A DNA stretch of 64,000 nt. Origin: Alcaligenaceae bacterium. Its GTDB lineage: Bacteria > Pseudomonadota > Gammaproteobacteria > Burkholderiales > Burkholderiaceae_B. Position 1 is the stretch's first letter, and the number at the start of each line of letters is the position of its first letter. The position numbers and the translations under genes are program-made. Positions 45,772 to 53,827 of the stretch are shown piece by piece. The notes beneath the pieces are model-generated. The model was not told the origin of the DNA, made no database searches, and was given only the letters and a program-made list of their open reading frames with translations. The DNA lies in assembly GCA_013416455.1 (NCBI GenBank), contig JACCES010000006.1, forward strand, positions 1 through 64,000, written 5' to 3'.

Positions 45772-47589
45772 ATGACGTACCAAGCACCCGTCGAAGACAT
45801 CCGTTTCGTATTCAAGGAGCTGGCCGCCCTGGATGACATTCTGTCGCTCCCCGCCTACGCGGAGCTGGATGAGGACACCATCGATGCCGTGCTGCAGGAG
45901 AATGCGCGCTTCGTGGAAGAGGTCGTGGCGCCTCTCAACCGCGGCGGCGACCTTCAGCCTGCCCGTTGGGAGGACGGCGATGTGCGGGCCGCGCCCGGCT
46001 TCAGCGCAGCCTTCGAGGCCTTCGCGCAGGGTGGCTGGCAGGGCCTGCAGCATGATCCCCGGTGGGGCGGCCAGGGCCTGCCCAAGCTGCTGAGCGCGGC
46101 GGCTGGCGAAACGCTCAATGCGGCCAACCTTTCCTTCGCGCTCTGCCCGATGCTGACGGACGGCGTCATCGAGGCCCTGTCCACGGCCGGCACTGACCGG
46201 CAATGCGAGCAGTACATTCCCCCGATGCTGCAAGGCCGCTGGACAGGCACGATGAATCTGACCGAACCCCAGGCGGGTTCGGACCTGGCGCTGCTTTCCA
46301 CGCGCGCATTGCCGCAGGAAGACGGAAGCTACCGGCTTTACGGCCAGAAGATCTTCATTACCTACGGCGAGCACGACATGGCCGAGAACATCGTCCATCT
46401 GGTCCTGGCCCGCACGCCGGGCGCTCCCAAGGGGGTCAAGGGCATCTCGCTTTTCATCGTGCCCAAGTTCCTGGTGGACGAAGAGGGTTCCCTGGGCGCG
46501 CGCAATGACGTCTGGTGCGCGTCCCTCGAACACAAGCTGGGCATACACGGCAGCCCCACCGCGGTGCTGTTCTACGGGTCGGGGAAGGGCGACGTGGGCG
46601 AGGGCGCCGTCGGCTACCTGGTGGGCGCCGAGAACCGCGGCCTGGAATACATGTTCATCATGATGAATGCGGCGCGCTTTGCGGTGGGAATCCAGGGCGT
46701 TGCCCAGAGCGAGCGGGCGCTGCAATTGGCGTTGTCGTACGCGGCGGAGCGCGTTCAGGGGCAGGCGCCCGAAGGGTCGGCCGGGCCGGTGACCATCGAT
46801 CGCCATCCCGACGTCCAGCGCATGCTGGGCACCATGCGCGCACTGACGGAAGGGGCGCGCGCGACGGCCTTGTGCGCGGCCGCGCTCGTCGACAAGGCGG
46901 GCGCCCACCCCGATGAAACGGAACGGGCGCGCTGCAGGGCGATCTACGAGTATCTGGTGCCCATCGTCAAGGCTTTCTCGACGGAAACGGCCGTGGAGGT
47001 CGCTTCACTGGGCGTCCAGGTTCACGGCGGCATGGGCTATATCGAAGAAACCGGGGCGGCCCAGTATTATCGTGATGCGCGCATTCTGCCCATTTACGAA
47101 GGCACGACGGCGATCCAGGCCAATGACTTCGTCGGCCGGAAGATTCTGCGCGACGGCGGCGCCGTTGCGCTGGCCATCGTCGAACAGATGCGGGGATGCG
47201 CGGCCGATCTGCAGGCCGCCGCGGTTTCCTCCGCCGAGGCCGCGGAAGCGCTGTCGCTGATCGGCGGGCGCCTGGAGTCGACGGCCGCCGCTTATGCCGC
47301 CGCGATCAGTTATGTGCTGGATAACGCCCGCCATGATGTGCGCGGCGTTTTCATGGGCAGCGTGCCCCTGCTGATGCTCGCCGGGGTGGCGCATGGCGGT
47401 TGGCAGCATGCGCGCGCGGCGCTCGCGTGCCATGGCCATGAGCAGGCGGGTACGGCCACCGAATTCCATCGGCGCAAGTTCGCCACGGCCGTGTTCTATG
47501 CCGCCCATGTCCTGCCGAGGGCACAGGCGTATTCGGACGGCATTCTCGCCGGCGGCCTCGCGGCGCAGTATGCGGCGTCGTCCATATAA
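45772..47589 (+). CDS. Acyl-CoA dehydrogenase with C-terminal extension
   Basis: A 605-residue acyl-CoA dehydrogenase. The FAD-binding core has TGTMNLTEPQAGSDLA, the GIHGSPTAVLFY stretch and QVHGGMGYIEETGAAQYYRD. The catalytic glutamate follows in YEGTTAIQAND. The extra C-terminal helical domain (about residues 480-600) matches the group of roughly 600-residue bacterial enzymes. It oxidises acyl-CoA and passes electrons to ETF; etfBA lie 4.5 kb upstream. The ATG at 45772 is chosen by homology. A promoter upstream is not clear. Confidence 0.93.
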   Translation: MTYQAPVEDIRFVFKELAALDDILSLPAYAELDEDTIDAVLQENARFVEEVVAPLNRGGDLQPARWEDGDVRAAPGFSAAFEAFAQGGWQGLQHDPRWGGQGLPKLLSAAAGETLNAANLSFALCPMLTDGVIEALSTAGTDRQCEQYIPPMLQGRWTGTMNLTEPQAGSDLALLSTRALPQEDGSYRLYGQKIFITYGEHDMAENIVHLVLARTPGAPKGVKGISLFIVPKFLVDEEGSLGARNDVWCASLEHKLGIHGSPTAVLFYGSGKGDVGEGAVGYLVGAENRGLEYMFIMMNAARFAVGIQGVAQSERALQLALSYAAERVQGQAPEGSAGPVTIDRHPDVQRMLGTMRALTEGARATALCAAALVDKAGAHPDETERARCRAIYEYLVPIVKAFSTETAVEVASLGVQVHGGMGYIEETGAAQYYRDARILPIYEGTTAIQANDFVGRKILRDGGAVALAIVEQMRGCAADLQAAAVSSAEAAEALSLIGGRLESTAAAYAAAISYVLDNARHDVRGVFMGSVPLLMLAGVAHGGWQHARAALACHGHEQAGTATEFHRRKFATAVFYAAHVLPRAQAYSDGILAGGLAAQYAASSI

Positions 47590-47635
47590 GAAATATGTAT
47601 ATTATTTCAGGTTATTTGTAATTTCAAATATAAAG

Positions 47636-47658
47636 GCTGACAATGATTCATTGTCAGC
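47636..47658. promoter_or_regulatory. 23-base perfect palindrome upstream of the peroxiredoxin gene
   Basis: Arms GCTGACAATGA (47636-47646) and TCATTGTCAGC (47648-47658) are exact complements around one T, ending 22 bases before the peroxiredoxin ATG. The upstream region is very AT-rich and probably the promoter. The arrangement is reminiscent of Fur-superfamily sites such as PerR or Zur, but a hairpin in the leader RNA is also possible. Confidence 0.6.
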
Positions 47659-47680
47659 TCTACGAACCAAGGAAATGCTC

Positions 47681-48322
47681 ATGACTACTTTGCGCCTGGG
47701 AGATACGGCTCCCGATTTCGAACAGGATTCTTCCGCCGGCCGCATCCGTTTTTATGACTACCTGGGCGACAGCTGGGGCGTGCTGTTCTCGCACCCGGCG
47801 GATTTCACGCCCGTCTGCACCACCGAACTGGGCTACACCGCCATTGTCTCGGGCGAGTTTGCCAAGCGCAACGTCAAGGTCATCGCCGTTTCGGTGGATG
47901 ACAATGAGTCGCACAAGAAGTGGATCGACGACATCAATGACACCCAGGGAACGCAGGTGAATTTCCCCATTCTTGCGGATCCGGACCGCAAGGTGGCCAC
48001 GCTCTACGACATGATTCACCCCAATGCCAGCACCACCGCCACGGTGCGTTCGGTCTTCGTCATCGATCCGGCCAAGAAGATCCGCATGGTGCTGACTTAT
48101 CCCGCCAGCACCGGCCGGAACTTCAATGAGATCCTGCGCGTCATCGACTCGCTGCAACTGACCGACAGCCATAGTGTCGCCACGCCTGTGAACTGGGCTC
48201 CCGGCGATGACGTCATCATCGTGCCCAGCCTGCAGGATGAAGACGTCATCAAACAGAAGTTCCCCAAGGGCTACAAGGCGGTCAGACCTTATCTGCGCAT
48301 TACCCCCCAGCCCGATCTCTGA
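47681..48322 (+). CDS. 1-Cys (Prx6-type) peroxiredoxin
   Basis: A 213-residue Prx6-type peroxiredoxin. The peroxidatic cysteine is C46 in HPADFTPVCTTELG, and there is no other cysteine in the protein, so it is a 1-Cys enzyme that needs an external thiol for recycling. It has the long C-terminal domain typical of Prx6. AAGGAA lies 6 bases upstream of the ATG. A perfect palindrome just upstream suggests dedicated regulation, and a UUCG-loop hairpin follows. Confidence 0.95.
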   Translation: MTTLRLGDTAPDFEQDSSAGRIRFYDYLGDSWGVLFSHPADFTPVCTTELGYTAIVSGEFAKRNVKVIAVSVDDNESHKKWIDDINDTQGTQVNFPILADPDRKVATLYDMIHPNASTTATVRSVFVIDPAKKIRMVLTYPASTGRNFNEILRVIDSLQLTDSHSVATPVNWAPGDDVIIVPSLQDEDVIKQKFPKGYKAVRPYLRITPQPDL

Positions 48323-48351
48323 TCGCGGCATTTCCGTCTTTGCAGGACACC

Positions 48352-48379
48352 CGGATGCCCCGCTTCGGCGGGGCATCCG
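48352..48379 (+). terminator. UUCG-loop hairpin after the peroxiredoxin gene
   Basis: A perfect 12-bp stem CGGATGCCCCGC/GCGGGGCATCCG with a TTCG tetraloop starts 30 bases after the stop codon. No T-run follows, so termination may be partial or the hairpin may stabilise the mRNA 3' end. Confidence 0.7.
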
Positions 48380-48450
48380 CATTGTGGCACGCCTTCGGGG
48401 AAGGATGCCGCCCCGGTCGGCCGGTGTTGCAAACCGACCATTGCGCAGGA

Positions 48451-48470
48451 AACTGTTTTTTTATACAGTA
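48451..48470 (+). promoter_or_regulatory. LexA-type SOS box
   Basis: CTGTTTTTTTATACAG at 48453-48468 fits CTGT-N8-ACAG exactly. The full 20 bases match 16 of 20 positions of the enterobacterial TACTG(TA)5CAGTA consensus. It overlaps the likely -10 region of the promoter for the small membrane-protein gene starting at 48502. Confidence 0.8.
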
Positions 48471-48501
48471 TTGATACTGGATGAATAAACAGGAGTCTGT
48501 C

Positions 48502-48705
48502 ATGAAGGCAAGCAAGGCCGAATCCCCGTTCAAATGGCCGTTCCCGCCACGTCCCGGCGCGCAGCGGCCCCGGCGCGGCAAGCCGGCTGGCGCCGGCTCC
48601 GCTCCGTTCACGCGCAAAACCATGCTAGCCGATGTCGTCCTGGTCATTTTCTGGGGGGCTTCCATTCCCGGCCTCATGTGGCTGGGCGCGGCGGGCGGAT
48701 TCTAG
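48502..48705 (+). CDS. Small single-span membrane protein, candidate SOS effector
   Basis: A 67-residue protein. Residues 1-45 are basic and rich in Pro, Arg and Lys (KWPFPPRPGAQRPRRGKPAG). A single C-terminal hydrophobic helix (about residues 48-64, LADVVLVIFWGASIPGLMWLG) ends GGF. I recognise no family. The ATG at 48502 has AGGAG 6 bases upstream; an in-frame ATG at 48481 has none. A near-consensus LexA box ends 33 bases before the start, so the gene is probably induced by DNA damage. Its architecture (one span, basic tail) is like that of SOS-induced division inhibitors or membrane toxins, but this is only an analogy. The structured repeat begins right at its stop codon. Confidence 0.7.
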   Translation: MKASKAESPFKWPFPPRPGAQRPRRGKPAGAGSAPFTRKTMLADVVLVIFWGASIPGLMWLGAAGGF

Positions 48706-48971
48706 GGCCTGTTGGCACTAAAAGGAGGCTCGCACTGGCTGGATATCGGGTGGCAGGCTAGGCGTGCAGGGCGCCGCATGGCCGCTCCCTGCAAGGCCTG
48801 CGCAACGACGCATGGCGCCCGATATCCAGCCAGCCCGCAGGGTGAGTACGCAAACGCGCGCCTGGCTGCGTTGCGAATGCTCGCCGGGGGGGCCGCCACG
48901 ACTGCGCTTCGCGCCTTGCCATCCACACGTTTGCGTACTCATGCGAGCCTCCTTTTAGTGTCAACAGGCCC
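48705..48971. repeat. Structured intergenic repeat element, full copy (267 bp)
   Basis: Terminal inverted repeats of 30 bases (48705-48734 and 48942-48971) match at 29 of 30 positions; the left end begins GGGCCTGTTGGCACTA. Inside are two further perfect hairpins: 48735-48750 with 48818-48833 (CTGGCTGGATATCGGG), and 48844-48856 with 48928-48940 (GAGTACGCAAACG). The layout predicts a three-way-junction or cruciform structure. It has no coding capacity that I trust: the open frames on both strands mirror the palindromes. Confidence 0.85.
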
Positions 48972-49104
48972 CAGGGCCTGTTCACACTGAAAGGCGCCTT
49001 GCACTGGCAGGTCATCGAGCGTCAGGCTAGGCGTGCAGGCCGCCGCGTGGCGGCTCCCACGCAAGGTCTGCGCAACAATGCCCGCCGCTCGATGCCCGCC
49101 TTTA
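48972..49104 (+). repeat. Partial second copy of the structured repeat
   Basis: The left terminus (CAGGGCCTGTTCACACTGAA...) abuts the first copy directly. The first inner hairpin follows, with a diverged stem (GTCATCGAGCG and CGCTCGATG) and a loop that keeps CAGGCTAGGCGTGCAGG and CTGCGCAAC. The second inner hairpin and the right terminus are missing. It ends near TTTACTAG upstream of rplS. Confidence 0.75.
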
Positions 49105-49130
49105 CTAGCGGCTGAATTTACTGCTAGAAT
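49101..49130 (+). promoter_or_regulatory. Candidate rplS promoter
   Basis: TTTACT (49101-49106) and TAGAAT (49125-49130) are separated by 18 bases, giving a plausible sigma-70 promoter 80 bases before the rplS GTG. It lies at the end of the partial repeat copy and suggests that rplS is transcribed on its own here. Confidence 0.55.
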
Positions 49131-49209
49131 GGCGGGCTATTTCATTCATCCTCTGTCGGGGTCATTAAAACCAAGCCGCCCCCGGTCAAGATGGCTTTTG
49201 GAGTCAACC

Positions 49210-49593
49210 GTGAACCTTATCGAAATCCTCGAACAGGAAGAAATCCAGCGCCTTACCGGCGATCAGCCCCATCCCGAGTTTGGCCCCGGTGACACCGTGG
49301 TGGTCAACGTAAACGTGGTGGAAGGCACCCGCAAGCGTGTGCAGGCCTATGAAGGCGTAGTCATCGGCCGTCGCAACCGTGGCCTGAATTCTTCCTTCAT
49401 CGTGCGCAAGATCTCGTCGGGCGAAGCCGTAGAGCGTACGTTCCAGCTTTATTCGCCACAGATCGCCAGCATCGAAGTCAAGCGCCGCGGCGATGTCCGT
49501 CGTGCTAAACTGTACTACCTGCGCAGCCGTTCTGGTAAGTCCGCCCGCATCAAGGAAAAGCTGGTCCGTTCCAGCAAGAAGACTGCCGCTTGA
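49210..49593 (+). CDS. rplS: 50S ribosomal protein L19
   Basis: A 127-residue L19 with the full family pattern: [39 protein letters not shown] and [20 protein letters not shown]. It sits at the 30S-50S interface. GTG start with TTTTGGAGTCAACC upstream. In most proteobacteria rplS follows rpsP-rimM-trmD. Here the upstream neighbours are the structured repeats and an SOS-boxed small gene, so the operon has been split. A strong terminator follows. Confidence 0.98.
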   Translation: MNLIEILEQEEIQRLTGDQPHPEFGPGDTVVVNVNVVEGTRKRVQAYEGVVIGRRNRGLNSSFIVRKISSGEAVERTFQLYSPQIASIEVKRRGDVRRAKLYYLRSRSGKSARIKEKLVRSSKKTAA

Positions 49594-49613
49594 TTCATCG
49601 CGGTCCAGTTTCA

Positions 49614-49647
49614 ACAAAGGCACCCCAGAGCGGGTGCCTTTGTTTTT
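49614..49647 (+). terminator. Terminator of rplS
   Basis: ACAAAGGCACCC pairs with GGGTGCCTTTGT around a 6-base loop and runs into TTTTA, 20 bases after the rplS stop. Confidence 0.9.
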
Positions 49648-49654
49648 AGGTGAT

Positions 49655-50389
49655 ATGGACCCTACTCCCCCTATTGTCTGGCCCAGGCATGTCGCCGGGT
49701 TCGATCCGGCTTCCCAACCGGTGGTGGCTGCCCCCAGCCTGCCGGCGCTGGCGTTGGGCACCCTGCAGCTGCCCTTCATCCGCCGGGCTTTTTCCGTGTC
49801 CGTTCCATGGAAGGTCGAGCCCGTTTTCATGAATCTCTTCGACCTCGACACCACCGGCCGCAGCGACATCAAGCCGGCGGCGGTATTCATCCCGCTGGTG
49901 GAACGCCCCGGGGGCGTGCATGTGATGTTCACGCGCCGCTCTGCCCACCTGCCCAACCATGCCGGGCAGATCTGCTTCCCCGGGGGGCGCATCGAACCCA
50001 GCGACACCGACTTTGTGCAGGCTGCGCTGCGGGAAACCTGGGAAGAAGTCGGGGTGGAGCCCCGCTTTGTCGAGCTGATCGGCACCCAGCCCAGTTTTCT
50101 GACCACTTCGCGCTATTCAATGAAGCCGGTGATCGGCGTATTGCGCCCGGGCTACACCCTGACCCCTGATCGCGGCGAGGTCGACGAAGTTTTCGAAGTG
50201 CCGCTGGTTTCGCTGTTGAATCCGGCGCTGCACCGGCTGCACGAGATCCGCCCTGAAGGGGGCGTGCCGCGGTATTTCTTTTCGATGAGCTGGGGCGACT
50301 ATTTCATCTGGGGCGCCACGGCGGCCCTGATCCGCAACCTCTACCATTATCTGGCGGCGGTCGAGGCTTCGGGCGCGGCGGGCCGGTAA
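49655..50389 (+). CDS. Nudix hydrolase, CoA pyrophosphatase-type
   Basis: About 244 residues from the ATG at 49655. The Nudix box (residues 110-134) reads GGRIEPSDTDFVQAALRETW followed by EEVGV. The context FPGGRIEPSD and RPGGVHVMFTRRSAHLPNHA match the CoA/acyl-CoA diphosphatase (NudL) type. It cleaves CoA to 4'-phosphopantetheine and 3',5'-ADP. The longer open frame upstream reads through the rplS terminator. It converges with rsgA. Confidence 0.9.
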   Translation: MDPTPPIVWPRHVAGFDPASQPVVAAPSLPALALGTLQLPFIRRAFSVSVPWKVEPVFMNLFDLDTTGRSDIKPAAVFIPLVERPGGVHVMFTRRSAHLPNHAGQICFPGGRIEPSDTDFVQAALRETWEEVGVEPRFVELIGTQPSFLTTSRYSMKPVIGVLRPGYTLTPDRGEVDEVFEVPLVSLLNPALHRLHEIRPEGGVPRYFFSMSWGDYFIWGATAALIRNLYHYLAAVEASGAAGR

Positions 50390-50427
50390 AGATAAAGACC
50401 GGCGCCGCCGGCAATAGGGCCACGGCC

Positions 50428-51363
50428 TCAGTAGCTGTTGCTGGCCTCGTGCTCGGCGAGCAGCCGTTCATAGAGCGCATGGCGTTCGGCCGAGATCGCA
50501 CCGCTTTCCAGCGCCGCCAGCACGCCGCAGCCGGGCTCATGGCGATGGCTGCAATTGTAGAAGCGGCATTGCGCGGTGTGTTCCCCGAACTCGGGGAACC
50601 CCAGCAGAATCTCTTCGGGCCCCAGATGATACAGGCCGAAAGCCTGGAATCCCGGCGAGTCGATGAGATTGCCGCCATTGCCGGGCAGGTGGTACAGACG
50701 GGTCGCGGTGGTGGTGTGCCTGCCTGCGCCCAGGGCCTGGGAATGCGCTTGCGTATGGGCGCGGGCATCGGGCACCAGGGCGTTCAGGATGGTGGACTTG
50801 CCCATGCCGCTCTGTCCCAGCAGCAGGCTGCAGCGCCCCCGCAGCAAGGGCAGCAGGGCCCGCCGTGTGGCTTCGGTGTCGGTGGCGCTGATCTCGATCA
50901 CGGGTACGCCAAGCTTTTGCAGCGACGCCAGGCGCCGCATTGCGAGGGCGGCCGAAGGCAGGTCGGCCTTGTTCAGTATGACGAGCGGTTCCACCCCCGC
51001 TGTCCAGGCCCCCACCAGCGCCCGGCCGGCGAGATCATCCGAGAACATGGGTTCGGACGCCACGACGATCAGCAGAAGGTCGACATTGGCCGCAAATTGC
51101 TTGGTGCGCATGTCGTCGGAGCGGTAGAGCAGGTTCTTGCGTTCGAGTATGCGCTCGATGCTGCCTTCTTCCCCCTTCAGCGTGACAGCGACATGATCGC
51201 CCACCGCCGCGCCCCCTTTCTTGCCGCGGGGAAAGCATTTTCTGAGCGTGCCGTCATCCAGTTCGACCATGTAGTGGCGCCCATGGGAGGACACGATGCG
51301 GCCGTATTGCTCGGATGCGGGGCCGCTTGCGGGCCGGTCGGCATGCTCAGGTGGCGGCGGCAT
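50428..51363 (-). CDS. rsgA: Ribosome small subunit-dependent GTPase RsgA
   Basis: A 311-residue circularly permuted GTPase. An OB-fold domain (1-80) is followed by the G domain in permuted order: NKADLP (131-136), then the P-loop GQSGMGKST (183-191), then DSPGF. The C-terminal zinc knuckle CRFYNCSHRHEPGC is present. It checks 30S maturation. The start overlaps the end of the M48 peptidase gene by 17 bases, so they are coupled on the minus strand. Confidence 0.96.
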   Translation of the reverse strand: MPPPPEHADRPASGPASEQYGRIVSSHGRHYMVELDDGTLRKCFPRGKKGGAAVGDHVAVTLKGEEGSIERILERKNLLYRSDDMRTKQFAANVDLLLIVVASEPMFSDDLAGRALVGAWTAGVEPLVILNKADLPSAALAMRRLASLQKLGVPVIEISATDTEATRRALLPLLRGRCSLLLGQSGMGKSTILNALVPDARAHTQAHSQALGAGRHTTTATRLYHLPGNGGNLIDSPGFQAFGLYHLGPEEILLGFPEFGEHTAQCRFYNCSHRHEPGCGVLAALESGAISAERHALYERLLAEHEASNSY

Positions 51364-52600
51364 GTTGCAGGCTTTTTATGCGTTGTGTGGCGGGCGGGTG
51401 GCTATCGTAGAACGCAGAGTGTAACGGGTCGGGAGTCAGCGTGGACGCATTGTCGTCATAGAGTTTCACCAGGGCGGAGACGAGGGCGTCCGCCGATGCC
51501 TGCCTGGCCGCATAGCGGTCTGCTTCGAATTCGTCGCGGCGCGACAGCCAGGCCGCCAAAGGAGTGACCCAGAACGTGAACACGGGCACGGCCAGGAAGA
51601 ACAGGATCAGCGCCAGGCCATCGTTGGGCCGCCCGAATTGCGGGATCACGCCCAGCCCTTCGTAGAACCAGAGCTGCCCGGACAGCCATGCCAGGACCAT
51701 GAAGAAAACGAGTGCGAAGCCAAAGGACAGCACCATGCGGCGCAGGATGTGCCGGTGCTTGAAATGGCCGAGCTCATGGGCAAGCACCGCTTCGATTTCG
51801 TCCGGGTTCAGCCGCGCGAGCAGGGTATCGAAGAAGACGATGCGGCGGGCATTGCCGAAACCCGTGAAATAGGCATTGCCGTGTGCGGAACGGCGCGAGC
51901 CGTCCATGACGAACAGCCCTTTCACCGAGAAGCCGCAGCGTTCCATGAGATGGTTGATGCGCGCCGATATTTCGGGGTTTTCCAGTGGGGTGAATTTGTT
52001 GAACATGGGCGCAATGACGGTTGGAAACAGCCAGATCAGCAGGATGTTGAAGGCCACCCAGATGCCCCAGGCCCACCATACCCATGCCGTGCCCGCGTTG
52101 CCCATGATCCAGAGAACGGCGGCGGCCAGCGGCGCGCCAAAGACCAGCGACAGTATCAGCGTCTTGGCACAGTCGACGATGAACAGGCGGGGAGTGACCC
52201 GATTGAAGCCGAAGCGCTGTTCGAGGCTGAACTTGTTGTAGACGGCGAAGGGCAGGCCGATCATCCCCATGATGGCGAACACCGCCGCGATCAGCATCAG
52301 CTGGCGCAGCATTTCGTTGTCGAACAGGGCGGCCAGCCGCAGGTCGAGGAATTGCAGGCCGCCAAGCAGGGTGAAGCACACAAGGACCGCCGCTTCGACC
52401 ATGCGTTCCACGATGGTCAGCCGCATCTTGGCCACGGTGTAGTCGGCGGCCCGCTGATGGCTGTACAGGCCGATCCGGGCCGCGAATGCCCCGGGCACGT
52501 GATCGCGGTGGCGGCGCACATGCCGGATCTGGCGGGATGCGAGCCACAGGCGCAGCAGGACATCGGCAAGGAGGAAGGTGACGAACAGCAAAGTGAACAT
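51347..52600 (-). CDS. M48-family (Ste24/CAAX-protease-like) membrane metallopeptidase
   Basis: A 417-residue integral membrane zinc protease with about seven membrane segments. The zinc motif HELGH lies at residues 275-279 in [13 protein letters not shown], and a third ligand in FEADRYAA follows. [20 protein letters not shown] is typical of the Ste24 group. It is upstream of and overlaps rsgA, and divergent from orn with 44 bases between starts. Its role in bacteria is probably membrane-protein quality control. Confidence 0.93.
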   Translation of the reverse strand: MFTLLFVTFLLADVLLRLWLASRQIRHVRRHRDHVPGAFAARIGLYSHQRAADYTVAKMRLTIVERMVEAAVLVCFTLLGGLQFLDLRLAALFDNEMLRQLMLIAAVFAIMGMIGLPFAVYNKFSLEQRFGFNRVTPRLFIVDCAKTLILSLVFGAPLAAAVLWIMGNAGTAWVWWAWGIWVAFNILLIWLFPTVIAPMFNKFTPLENPEISARINHLMERCGFSVKGLFVMDGSRRSAHGNAYFTGFGNARRIVFFDTLLARLNPDEIEAVLAHELGHFKHRHILRRMVLSFGFALVFFMVLAWLSGQLWFYEGLGVIPQFGRPNDGLALILFFLAVPVFTFWVTPLAAWLSRRDEFEADRYAARQASADALVSALVKLYDDNASTLTPDPLHSAFYDSHPPATQRIKSLQHAAAT

Positions 52601-52644
52601 ATGGGCGGCTTATGCGAAAATCTCTTTTTTCATTGAAGGATTAT

Positions 52645-53190
52645 ATGGTGGGCAAAGAACAGCGCCTGGTCTGGATCGACATGGAAATGACCGGCCTCGA
52701 CCCGGAAAAAGAGCGCATCATCGAACTGGCGGCAGTCATCACCGAACCCGATCTCACCTTGGTGGCGGAAGGGCCGGTGCTGGTCGTGCACCAGACCGAC
52801 GAATTGCTGAACGCCATGGATAAATGGAATCAGTCCACTCATGGCAAAAGCGGGCTGATCGACAAAGTGAAGGCTTCCACGCTGAGCGAATCCGAAGCCG
52901 AATCACGGATGCTGGCTTTTCTGTCGCAGCATGTTCCAGCCGGAAAATCGCCCATGTGCGGCAATACCATCGGGCAGGACCGCCGCTTCATGGTGAAATA
53001 CATGCCCCGCCTGGAAGCTTTCTTCCATTATAGGAACCTGGACGTCAGCACTCTCAAGGAATTGGCGCTGCGCTGGAAGCCCGAGGTCTATCGCAGCTTC
53101 ATCAAGCAGAGCCGCCACGAGGCGCTGGCCGACATCTACGAATCGATTGCCGAACTCAAGCACTATCGGGAACACTTCATAAGGGTTTGA
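52645..53190 (+). CDS. orn: Oligoribonuclease
   Basis: A 181-residue DEDDh exonuclease. The catalytic motifs are [20 protein letters not shown] (Exo I), [15 protein letters not shown] (Exo II) and [13 protein letters not shown] (Exo III). It degrades 2-5-nt RNA, including pGpG from c-di-GMP turnover. The ATG at 52645 gives the same length as E. coli Orn and has GAAGGA just upstream; the earlier ATG at 52612 overlaps the promoter region. Confidence 0.97.
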   Translation: MVGKEQRLVWIDMEMTGLDPEKERIIELAAVITEPDLTLVAEGPVLVVHQTDELLNAMDKWNQSTHGKSGLIDKVKASTLSESEAESRMLAFLSQHVPAGKSPMCGNTIGQDRRFMVKYMPRLEAFFHYRNLDVSTLKELALRWKPEVYRSFIKQSRHEALADIYESIAELKHYREHFIRV

Positions 53191-53381
53191 TGCCAGGGGG
53201 CGGGCGCGGGCACATCATGCCATGATGCTCCGCAATATGGCGGGCCTGCTTGATCAGCGTCAATCGGGCCGCATTGCTTCCGCCGTTCCGGCGACGACCA
53301 TCCGCCCCAGCGGGGCTGTCCGGCCAAACCGGGGCGGACAAGGTATGATGCGGGCTGGTTTCTTGTATGGGGAGCGCGGGC
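53191..53381. other. orn-acpS intergenic region
   Basis: A 191-base region. A TATGAT hexamer at 53343-53348 is a possible -10 for acpS, with no clear -35. Otherwise nothing recognisable. Confidence 0.4.
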
Positions 53382-53816
53382 ATGCTGGCGCAGGCGGGTG
53401 TAGCGCGAATTGCGGGCATCGGTACCGATCTGTTGCGGCTGGACCGCGTTCAGCGTGTGTTCGAGCGTCATCCTGAACGCTTCGTGCGCCGCATACTCGG
53501 CGTCGCTGAAATCGAGGTCTTCGAGCGCCGCTATCGCCGCGATCCGCGCCGGGGCATCCGCTATCTGGCAACCCGCTTCGCCGCCAAGGAAGCCTTTTCC
53601 AAGGCCATCGGCCTGGGCATGCGCACCCCCATGGCCTGGTCGCGCATGCAGACCCTGAACGGGCCCGGCGGCCGGCCCTACGTCAAGCTGTCCGAGCCGC
53701 TGGCGGGCTGGTATGCCGAGCGTTTCGGCGCCGCCCATGTTTCGGTGACCGATGAGCACGATATCGTGGCCGCCTACGTGGTGGTCGAATCCCTGGTGGA
53801 AATTTCCCGCCGCTGA
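53382..53816 (+). CDS. acpS: Holo-[acyl-carrier-protein] synthase
   Basis: About 144 residues of the AcpS type: [20 protein letters not shown] near the start and the metal-binding [17 protein letters not shown]. It transfers 4'-phosphopantetheine from CoA to ACP. The ATG at 53382 has GGGGAG about 8 bases upstream. It is 11 bases before nagZ. In many proteobacteria acpS follows pdxJ; no pdxJ is here. Confidence 0.95.
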   Translation: MLAQAGVARIAGIGTDLLRLDRVQRVFERHPERFVRRILGVAEIEVFERRYRRDPRRGIRYLATRFAAKEAFSKAIGLGMRTPMAWSRMQTLNGPGGRPYVKLSEPLAGWYAERFGAAHVSVTDEHDIVAAYVVVESLVEISRR

Positions 53817-53827
53817 GACGTTTTTTC

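Noticed and set aside
48712..49015. Several overlapping 70-90-codon frames on both strands
   Set aside because: They lie within the palindromic repeat and mirror each other across strands; no ribosome site or family pattern.
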